Shown here: piece by piece, positions 23,124 through 28,260 of the stretch
Position numbering within the stretch: position 1 is the first letter of the stretch
How the letters are laid out: every line of letters starts with the position of its first letter
IMG/VR virus record: IMGVR_UViG_3300037875_000130
Span: 1 to 32,526 of that record
From: a virus
Reading direction: 5' to 3' (one strand)
DNA: 32,526 nt
The notes under the pieces: generated by a model
Database searches by the model: none
What the model saw: only the letters and a program-made list of their open reading frames with translations
What the model was told of the DNA's origin: nothing
Position numbers and translations under genes: made by a program

Positions 23124-24098
23124 ATGCAAGAAGAAGTACTAAAAGGGTTAAAAAATATAGGTTTATTGTCTGCTGAGAAGGTAGATTTGGGTTTCGTTTC
23201 AACAGGTAATTATGCCATAAACAAGGTAGTCTCTGGTGACTACACTAAAGGTATACCGATAGGTATGATGACTCAATTGATAGGGGGAGCAAGTACAGCT
23301 AAGACTGTTTTCGCTACGCACATTTTAAAAGAGGCACAAGCAGCAGGTTACTATGCTATGATGGTTGATAGTGAAAATGCTTACAACTCAGAGTTTGCAG
23401 AGTCTTTAGGGATAGTCCCAAAGAAACTTATCTATGCTAAACCAAAAACTTTAGAAGAGTGCTTCCAAATTATGGAAGACACTATATTAGATATTAGGAA
23501 TACTGATAAGGATACCCCTATTGTCATTGCTTATGATAGTATTGCAGTATCTCCTTCCAAGGCTGAGGTTGAAGCTACCTCGTATGATCAAAGTCCTATG
23601 ACTGGAGCCATTCGTGCTAAAACTACTGGAGCTTGTCTACGAAAGATTAACTCAATGTTGCGTGAACACAAAGTAGCTTTAGTTATAATAAATCAGATTA
23701 GAACTGATGTAGGGAAAATGTTTGGTAATCCTGATACCGCAGCAGCAGGTGGGAAGGCATTAGAGTATTACCTTGGCGTTAATTTAGAATGTAAATCCAA
23801 CAAGACAAGTGATTTACTTGTAGATGAGAACAAACAAGTAATAGGTATTAAGGGGATTGTAAAGAATAAAAAAAATAAAGTCTCTATTCCTTTCAGAGAG
23901 TGCGAGTTTGAACTACTATTCAATAAGGGCCTAACGCCTTCTTGTGGTATGCTTACTTCTCTAGTAAAGGACAAGATAGTGCTTAGGTCTGGTGCTTGGT
24001 ACACTTACAAAGAACTAAAATTTCAACGAAAAGGTTTTGAAGAGGATTTCCTTACTTCAGACGAGTTTTCCGAACTAAGAAAAGAGATAGGCATATGA
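23124..24098 (+). CDS. uvsX: RecA/UvsX-family recombinase
   Basis: This 324-residue strand-exchange protein has Walker A GGASTAKT (54-61), MMVDSENAY, IVIAYDSIAV (Walker B region), and VALVIINQIRTDVGKMFGNPDTAAAGGKAL, the RecA L2 and motif region. The P-loop has Ala in place of the Gly before Lys. T4 UvsX also departs from the consensus there. It works with SSB, the UvsY-like protein and gp46/gp47 in recombination-dependent replication. The start has no Shine-Dalgarno site and lies five bases after TATAAT. Confidence 0.9.
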   Translation: MQEEVLKGLKNIGLLSAEKVDLGFVSTGNYAINKVVSGDYTKGIPIGMMTQLIGGASTAKTVFATHILKEAQAAGYYAMMVDSENAYNSEFAESLGIVPKKLIYAKPKTLEECFQIMEDTILDIRNTDKDTPIVIAYDSIAVSPSKAEVEATSYDQSPMTGAIRAKTTGACLRKINSMLREHKVALVIINQIRTDVGKMFGNPDTAAAGGKALEYYLGVNLECKSNKTSDLLVDENKQVIGIKGIVKNKKNKVSIPFRECEFELLFNKGLTPSCGMLTSLVKDKIVLRSGAWYTYKELKFQRKGFEEDFLTSDEFSELRKEIGI

Positions 24099-24313
24099 AA
24101 GATAACAAATTTATTATACAACTCAATAATATGGTGGAGACTGCCTTTAGGAAAGAACTTTCTAAGCCTAAGGGACAGATCCGAGAGACTACAAAGTATA
24201 AGGATATAGAGGATTATACTAAAAAAACAGGGAAGCGTTTCAGGATGCTCAAGTCTGATATTTCAGAGGGCTTGAGCCGAGAAGAAGCTTTTAGTAAAAG
24301 ATTTAACAACTAG
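24095..24313 (+). CDS. small basic protein, unknown
   Basis: This 72-residue protein is translationally coupled to uvsX (ATGA overlap). It is helical and Lys/Arg-rich (FRKELSKPKG, YTKKTGKRFRMLK) with no cysteine. SREEAFSKRF at the end is a simple amphipathic helix. No family recognised. Coupling to the recombinase suggests a DNA-metabolism accessory role, but that is context only. Confidence 0.6.
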   Translation: MKDNKFIIQLNNMVETAFRKELSKPKGQIRETTKYKDIEDYTKKTGKRFRMLKSDISEGLSREEAFSKRFNN

Positions 24314-24317
24314 TTCA

Positions 24318-24324
24318 CTATATA
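24318..24324 (+). promoter_or_regulatory. CTATATA motif before gene 24344
   Basis: CTATATA is followed by AAGGAG and then ATG 24344, 19 bases after the motif, the same layout as at 26982 and 28235. Candidate late promoter. Confidence 0.4.
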
Positions 24325-24343
24325 CTTAAGGAGTATTACTGTT

Positions 24344-24628
24344 ATGGACTACAGAACGAGAATTAAGGCTGGGAACAAAAACTACATTTACGCTGACCAA
24401 CTAAAGTTTTTCTTGAATAGGTCATCGGAAGAGAAGACCAAGCAGGATCTTGAGTATTTTGTAGAACTCTGGGCCATGTATAACGCTATTGATGAAGTTT
24501 GGAAGTTAGATAACACCTCAGCCGAGTTGAGGTGGGACCATGAAGAGGGTATTGCTGTGTTTGTATTTCCTAAAATTGGGGAAGTGATGACGGAGCTTAG
24601 TAAAAAAGGATTTAATTTAAATGAATGA
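24344..24628 (+). CDS. small protein, unknown
   Basis: This 94-residue soluble protein has strong AAGGAG upstream. It looks mixed alpha/beta, with DLEYFVELWAMYNAIDEVW helical and GIAVFVFPKIGEVM a likely strand and turn. It overlaps the next gene by 8 bases. It begins a run of three small overlapping genes leading into the Clp-like ATPase. No family recognised. Confidence 0.7.
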   Translation: MDYRTRIKAGNKNYIYADQLKFFLNRSSEEKTKQDLEYFVELWAMYNAIDEVWKLDNTSAELRWDHEEGIAVFVFPKIGEVMTELSKKGFNLNE

Positions 24629-24872
24629 TGATAAAGAAAACCTAGTCCCGTTTTTTCATAATACGGATGATAGGTATATTGACCTACTTATACCTCCCCC
24701 TCACAAGATGAATGCTGTAGCTTTTCTAGAAATCATGGAGTTTCAGAACAGTTTATTGCCTAAAATGTATAGGGATAGCCCTGAAGTTTGGCATATTTAC
24801 GATTTAGAAGACTATCAGGCTATGATAGCAGGGTATATACAATGGAAAGTAGAGGAAAGAAAAAATGCCTAA
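24621..24872 (+). CDS. small protein, unknown
   Basis: This 83-residue acidic protein contains IDLLIPPPHKMNAVAFLEI and a final YIQWKVEERK helix. It overlaps both neighbours by 8 bases. No membrane segment or known motif. It probably belongs with the adjacent small genes. Confidence 0.65.
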   Translation: MNDDKENLVPFFHNTDDRYIDLLIPPPHKMNAVAFLEIMEFQNSLLPKMYRDSPEVWHIYDLEDYQAMIAGYIQWKVEERKNA

Positions 24873-25203
24873 CATATATACGCCCACAGTTGACCACCTT
24901 CCTATCAATAAACTAAAGAAGGTTTGTGCTGACATGATAAAGCAAGCAAAAGAAGATAGAAGCTTTGCTAAAGATGCTTATTTATTCTTTAAGAATATTG
25001 TCGATAACCCTGGCGAAACTACTGATCTAGACGCTAGAAAGAGTATGCTAGACTGCCTGAAACTAATGCAGTCGGCCCAAACTACAGCCATTAGAGGTAT
25101 TGAAACCTTTGTAAAGGCAGAAAGTAAATTATCTCAGCCTGGGGATCCTGTTACAGGGTCAACAGAACCTCCTTCTTGGAAAGACCTAAACAAACTAAGT
25201 TAA
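24865..25203 (+). CDS. small helical protein, unknown
   Basis: This 112-residue protein is mostly helical (LKKVCADMIKQAKED, ARKSMLDCLKLMQSAQ) with a Pro/Ser/Thr-rich C-terminal tail ending PPSWKDLNKLS. Its stop shares a base with the AAA+ start (TAATG). The size and helical bundle would fit a tail or packaging accessory protein, but nothing specific supports either. Confidence 0.65.
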   Translation: MPNIYTPTVDHLPINKLKKVCADMIKQAKEDRSFAKDAYLFFKNIVDNPGETTDLDARKSMLDCLKLMQSAQTTAIRGIETFVKAESKLSQPGDPVTGSTEPPSWKDLNKLS

Positions 25204-26561
25204 TGACTAAAGACAGCGATTTTAAAGTATTTTGTGATCCTATTAACGAAGTGCTATCCGTCAAAGCACTTACCTCCCCTGAATTAGAGAAATACAGGGA
25301 AGAGGCATACAGTAGAATTAGAAAGTCCGTTTCTGTGGATTTATACAAATACCACACCAGAATTGTCCTTGATTTCATCGTTGACGGTAGGGACATCCTT
25401 AAGAAGTGTGAGGAACAAGTAAAAAGAGACTATGGTGAGGACTTTGAGGAGGTTTTCGGTAGTATTACTGAGTCCATCTACTTGTCCGTAGTTCAAGTTT
25501 ACCCAAACCTTGCGTTAGAAAACATCGTGCAGAACCTAAACCAAAACACAATAAAAGGGTTTCTTAACTTATTTTTAGAAGATCTATATGACCAGACCTC
25601 AGATAAAAAACATAATAAAGCAAATAGGGGAGCTAAAGGAGAAAGAGGGAAACCAAAGACTAAGGAAGTTAGCCTTGAGACTCTGGAAGACATTCAATCT
25701 TTAGAGGCAACCCTAAGGAAGAACGTCATTGGACAGGATGAGGCTATAACCACCGTCATACGCTATGTGAAGCTTTTAGTGACGAAACTCGCTACTAACA
25801 TCTCATTATTGTTCATTGGCCCCACAGGCTGTGGGAAGACCCTTATATCGAAAGAGCTTGGGAAGCATTACTCTGGTAACTTCTTCAAGATCAATTGCGC
25901 TGAGTACGCCCTGCCCCATGAGTACGCTAAGTTGATTGGTAGTCCCCCTGGTTATGTTGCTTCACAAGAGAAGAGTATCCTAGAGATAAAAGCAGAGAAA
26001 TCAAATAAGTGGATTCTGCTCTTTGATGAGATTGAGAAGGCTGACCCTAAGCTGTTTGATTTCATGCTGGCTCTAATGGATGAAGGTAAAGTGATGGCCT
26101 CTAATGGTAAAGAGCTAGACTTCTCCCAGTCCATTATCCTTATGACCTCCAATGAAGGTATTAAAAACCTAAAGATTGGGTCTAAGAATCTAGGGTTTGA
26201 ATCAAAGACTATTACTTATAGCTCTTCTAAGGAGCAGATTGAGGAATCAGTAAAAAATAAATTCAATCCTGAGTTCTTAGGTAGAGTGGACCAAATCGTA
26301 CATTTCAACCAATTATCGAAAGAAGACTTACTGAAAGTAGTTAAACTGGAGATAAAAAACCTTCCAATAAGGAAAACTAAGGCGTTACTCGACTATATAG
26401 TTAAGAATGGTACTTCTGAGGAGTACGGAGCTAGGTTTATCTCTAAATTTATTACTAGGGAAGTAAAATCAATCCTTGCTGATAATATCCTCGGTGGGAT
26501 AGAGCCTAAGAAAGGGAAACTTTACAGCCTTAAAGTTAAAGATAACAAACTAGAGTTATGA
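25203..26561 (+). CDS. Clp/Hsp100-type AAA+ ATPase with unfamiliar N-terminal domain
   Basis: This is 452 residues from the ATG in TAATG. Residues about 165-450 form one Clp (ClpA/ClpB D2-type) AAA+ module: VIGQDEAI, Walker A GPTGCGKT (206-213), the pore-loop region GSPPGYV, Walker B LLFDEIEKA (about 272-280), sensor 1 ILMTSNEG, arginine-finger region NPEFLGRVDQIV and sensor 2 YGARF. The first 125 residues are an acidic helical domain I do not recognise, joined by a Lys/Gly linker. There is no ClpP-binding loop motif that I can see and no ClpP gene here. It may be a disaggregase or assembly remodeller, or may recruit host ClpP. Confidence 0.85.
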   Translation: MTKDSDFKVFCDPINEVLSVKALTSPELEKYREEAYSRIRKSVSVDLYKYHTRIVLDFIVDGRDILKKCEEQVKRDYGEDFEEVFGSITESIYLSVVQVYPNLALENIVQNLNQNTIKGFLNLFLEDLYDQTSDKKHNKANRGAKGERGKPKTKEVSLETLEDIQSLEATLRKNVIGQDEAITTVIRYVKLLVTKLATNISLLFIGPTGCGKTLISKELGKHYSGNFFKINCAEYALPHEYAKLIGSPPGYVASQEKSILEIKAEKSNKWILLFDEIEKADPKLFDFMLALMDEGKVMASNGKELDFSQSIILMTSNEGIKNLKIGSKNLGFESKTITYSSSKEQIEESVKNKFNPEFLGRVDQIVHFNQLSKEDLLKVVKLEIKNLPIRKTKALLDYIVKNGTSEEYGARFISKFITREVKSILADNILGGIEPKKGKLYSLKVKDNKLEL

Positions 26562-26845
26562 GAAAAAGTAGAAGACAAATTGCTAATGAGTGGGCAGCAG
26601 CCAAACAGGAAGATAAAGCCGTAGTTGAAGTACCTGTTGAAGTTAAAACTACACATTCCTTTGTAAAGGAGGAAACTTTTGTTGATTTCTCTTTACTTGA
26701 GGAAGATGCGGCAGAGTTAGAGCATGAGGAAAGATCTTCTAGGACTAAAACTAGAAGGGTTAAGTCCGATGCTCTTAATGGGGTAAAAGCTAAACCTAAA
26801 AAAGCTAAGAGAAAACCTAGAAAGCCTAAGAAGAAAGAAAACTGA
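26558..26845 (+). CDS. small protein with lysine-rich tail
   Basis: This 95-residue protein overlaps the AAA+ gene as ATGA. An acidic middle (SLLEEDAAELEHEE) is followed by an extremely basic tail of Lys/Arg/Pro (AKPKKAKRKPRKPKKKEN), which should bind nucleic acid or an acidic surface. Coupling suggests it could be a substrate adaptor or partner for the ATPase. The operon ends after it. Confidence 0.6.
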   Translation: MRKSRRQIANEWAAAKQEDKAVVEVPVEVKTTHSFVKEETFVDFSLLEEDAAELEHEERSSRTKTRRVKSDALNGVKAKPKKAKRKPRKPKKKEN

Positions 26846-26912
26846 ACACCATATGCGGCCCATTGGGCAGTAGAGGCATTACGCCTTTCGTGTGTGTGGA
26901 ATTTCGCTACCG
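26846..26912 (+). other. non-coding stretch with two short hairpins
   Basis: The 67 bases after the lysine-rich gene hold a GCCC/GGGC hairpin with a three-base loop and a 6-bp hairpin AGAGGC/GCCTTT with an ATTAC loop, just before the main terminator. G+C here is above its surroundings. It may be a structured 3' UTR or a small RNA processed from the operon end. I tested it as a tRNA and it does not fit. Confidence 0.3.
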
Positions 26913-26950
26913 CTCACCACTTTATTTATTGTAAAGTGGTGAGTTTTCTT
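26913..26950 (+). terminator. rho-independent terminator
   Basis: A perfect 12-bp stem (26913-26924 with 26932-26943) with a 7-base loop is followed by TTTTCTT. It closes the uvsX to AAA+ region. Confidence 0.9.
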
Positions 26951-26981
26951 ATAAAATATATACACTAGTTAGGGAATACCT

Positions 26982-26988
26982 CTATATA
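26982..26988 (+). promoter_or_regulatory. CTATATA motif before gene 27006
   Basis: CTATATA is followed by TAGGAA and ATG 27006, 17 bases downstream of the motif. The preceding terminator isolates the gene, so it needs its own promoter. A second AT-rich element (ATATATAC, 26957-26964) lies upstream. Confidence 0.5.
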
Positions 26989-27005
26989 TTGTAGGAACCC
27001 CTATT

Positions 27006-27248
27006 ATGCCTGACTCAGAACCAAAATCCACTATCTCGCAGAAAACCCTGTTACCCATGAGTCTTGTCGGAGCTATTTGCGCTGGGGTGATTTGGATCAA
27101 TTCCACCCTGATTGCAATTGATTTCAAGCTTCAAGCAATCGAACTTGAATTAGAGAAAGAATTCACTAAGACTGAGATGGAAAACTGGATCCTCAGGTTT
27201 AAGATGGAAAATCCAGAAATAATTATACCCCAAGTATCGACTGAATAA
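27006..27248 (+). CDS. small single-pass membrane protein
   Basis: This 80-residue protein has one hydrophobic segment (LLPMSLVGAICAGVIWI, about 15-32) followed by an amphipathic, charged helix (LELEKEFTKTEMENWI). This shape (short N-tail, one membrane helix, coiled-coil C-terminus) is common in phage holin-like or lysis-accessory proteins, but no lysis enzyme is in the window. It is a single-gene unit between two terminators, which suggests its dose or timing is controlled separately. Confidence 0.7.
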   Translation: MPDSEPKSTISQKTLLPMSLVGAICAGVIWINSTLIAIDFKLQAIELELEKEFTKTEMENWILRFKMENPEIIIPQVSTE

Positions 27249-27275
27249 CTATACATTATTAATAGTAATAAGGAG

Positions 27276-27300
27276 GGCACCTGAAAAGGTGTCTTTTTTT
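27276..27300 (+). terminator. rho-independent terminator with GAAA tetraloop
   Basis: GGCACCT and AGGTGTC form a 7-bp stem (one G-T pair) capped by GAAA, then seven T residues. It ends the transcript of the small membrane protein. Confidence 0.88.
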
Positions 27301-27310
27301 GTAATTACTC

Positions 27311-27339
27311 TTGATGATATAGCCTTAGCATCCTATAAT
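27311..27339 (+). promoter_or_regulatory. sigma70-type promoter for the structured RNA and deaminase-family gene
   Basis: TTGATG, 17 bases, TATAAT: the best consensus promoter in the window. A start about seven bases on falls at 27345-27347, directly before the first stem of the RNA at 27348. Confidence 0.75.
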
Positions 27340-27345
27340 GAGGTG

Positions 27346-27403
27346 TAAGCAGATTGGTTAGTCGTGAGGCTGGCTGTACCCGATTTAGATGCTCGGTCTG
27401 CTC
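27346..27403 (+). ncRNA. structured RNA: three-way junction with GNRA-capped arm
   Basis: The RNA predicted from the upstream promoter can fold into a compact junction. P1 pairs AGCAGA (27348-27353) with TCTGCT (27397-27402). P2 is a 9-bp, wobble-rich hairpin (27355-27363 with 27368-27376) capped by GUGA. P3 pairs CCGA (27380-27383) with UCGG (27393-27396), and its nine-base loop contains AGATGC. That loop complements GCATCT at 27437-27442, in the following tRNA-like element, allowing a pseudoknot. TCTGCTC can also pair with GAGCAGA at 27456-27462, so two exclusive folds are possible. The class is not recognised. It could be a riboswitch-like leader, a small RNA or a decayed tRNA region. Confidence 0.4.
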
Positions 27404-27409
27404 AGGAAC

Positions 27410-27486
27410 CCACCTCGGCTGGCTGGTTGTCAGGGAGCATCTTATAAGTGTTTTTGAGCAGAATTCGATTTTCTGGGGGTGGACCA
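27410..27486 (+). tRNA. tRNA-like element, possible tRNA-Ile(UAU), non-canonical
   Basis: A cloverleaf of 77 bases can be drawn. The acceptor CCACCTC/GGGGTGG has 7 bp (one G-T), then discriminator A and an encoded CCA. The T-arm is CAGAA-TTCGATT-TTCTG with a standard T-loop. The anticodon arm AGCAT/GTGTT has loop CTTATAA (anticodon TAT). The D-arm CTGG/TCAG is irregular. Against a working tRNA: position 8 is G not T, the D-loop lacks the usual A residues, T-stem pair 53-61 is A-T, and two bases separate the D and anticodon stems. It may be a diverged or decayed tRNA, or a tRNA mimic. The next ATG is only eight bases after CCA. Confidence 0.4.
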
Positions 27487-27493
27487 TAAAATT

Positions 27494-27832
27494 ATGAAAA
27501 AACAATTCTTTAGACTGGCTAAAAAAGAGGCTAGTAAATCACGGCATTCCAAGTACCAACTAGGGTGTGTGATTGTAAAAAAGAAGACAGTTCTTTCTAG
27601 AGGCAACAACACGGACCAGACTCACCCTGTATTTGGGATAAATGGTTGGCATAAGCTCCATGCAGAGACTCACGCCTTGAGTCTAGCAAGATCCCACAGG
27701 ATTGATGTTGATGGTGCTGATATTTATGTGTATAGAAAAGGATATAAACTAGCAAAACCCTGTTCCAACTGCTATAATGCCCTTATAAAGGCAGGAATAA
27801 AAAACATCTATTATACCGATCATAGAGTTTAA
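27494..27832 (+). CDS. cytidine/deoxycytidylate deaminase-family protein
   Basis: This 112-residue zinc-dependent deaminase fold has HAET (His56, Glu58) and KPCSNC (Cys90, Cys93), the standard zinc and proton-shuttle residues. QLGCVIVKKKTVLSRGNN precedes them as in dCMP and riboflavin-type deaminases. It is shorter than the dCMP deaminase at 30285 and clearly different, so the substrate may differ (cytidine, a modified base or tRNA). ATG 27494 is preferred over GTG 27479, which lies inside the tRNA-like element. The only purine-rich ribosome binding site candidate is GGGGGTGG in that element's acceptor stem. Confidence 0.75.
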   Translation: MKKQFFRLAKKEASKSRHSKYQLGCVIVKKKTVLSRGNNTDQTHPVFGINGWHKLHAETHALSLARSHRIDVDGADIYVYRKGYKLAKPCSNCYNALIKAGIKNIYYTDHRV

Positions 27833-27856
27833 AACTGTAATTTAGACTACTATAAT
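27828..27856 (+). promoter_or_regulatory. promoter of the coiled-coil gene and tRNA-Arg
   Basis: TTTAAA, 17 bases, TATAAT (27851-27856). A 7-bp inverted repeat (TATTATG/CATAATA) follows in the leader, before AAAGG and ATG 27907. Confidence 0.5.
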
Positions 27857-27906
27857 AATAATCTATTATGTCGATGTTGGCATAATAACAACAAAGGAAA
27901 AGAATT

Positions 27907-28119
27907 ATGAATAAAATTAACGAAAAATATCTATCTCGTATGCTTGAAGGAGCAGAACAAGGTATTACGCAGATTGACCAACAGATTGATCAGCTAAACA
28001 CGCAACTTACGGCAATGACTGAGCAGCGTCAGGACATGGTTACTGCTATTGCAGAGCTAAAAGTTCTTCTTAAGCTAGACGAAGAAGTTGTTGAAGAGAC
28101 TCCCGAAACTGTTAGTTAA
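27907..28119 (+). CDS. small coiled-coil protein
   Basis: This 70-residue protein is dominated by one heptad-like helix (QIDQQIDQLNTQLTAMTEQRQDM) ending in an acidic tail. Similar short coiled coils are common in phages and usually unassigned. AAAGGAAA precedes the ATG. It lies eight bases before tRNA-Arg, so both are probably on one transcript from the TATAAT at 27851. Confidence 0.7.
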   Translation: MNKINEKYLSRMLEGAEQGITQIDQQIDQLNTQLTAMTEQRQDMVTAIAELKVLLKLDEEVVEETPETVS

Positions 28120-28127
28120 GGTAGTGT

Positions 28128-28204
28128 GCGCCCTTAGCTCAACTGGATAGAGCAACAGACTTCTAATCTGTAGGTTTCAGGTTCAAGTCCTGAAGGGCGT
28201 ACCA
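28128..28204 (+). tRNA. tRNA-Arg(UCU)
   Basis: A full cloverleaf: acceptor GCGCCCT/AGGGCGT (first pair G-T), D-arm GCTC/GAGC with an AACTGGATA loop, anticodon arm ACAGA/TCTGT with loop CTTCTAA (anticodon TCT), T-arm TCAGG-TTCAAGT-CCTGA, discriminator A and encoded CCA. It reads AGA and AGG, the Arg codons that dominate this phage's genes, so it likely compensates for a scarce host tRNA. Confidence 0.97.
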
Positions 28205-28234
28205 TTAATAATGTAAGCACGTATATGGTATATA

Positions 28235-28241
28235 CTATATA
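28235..28241 (+). promoter_or_regulatory. CTATATA motif before the second spike gene
   Basis: CTATATA is followed by AAAGG and ATG 28261, 19 bases after the motif. An upstream half copy (GTATATG, 28221-28227) adds to the AT-rich stretch. Layout matches the sites at 24318 and 26982. Candidate late promoter. Confidence 0.5.
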
Positions 28242-28260
28242 CTGCTGAAAGGTAATTACC

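Noticed and set aside
26392-26398. CTATATA inside the AAA+ gene
   Set aside because: Located in coding sequence with no start codon at a matching distance; treated as chance.
26853-26920. Possible tRNA ending in CCA just before the terminator
   Set aside because: Only a 4-bp acceptor can be drawn and there is no T-loop of the TTCRA type; the CCA belongs to the terminator stem.
27340-27403. A second tRNA directly before the tRNA-like element
   Set aside because: The GGTTA D-loop-like string is present, but neither a T-arm nor enough length exists between the pairing ends; a three-way junction fits better.
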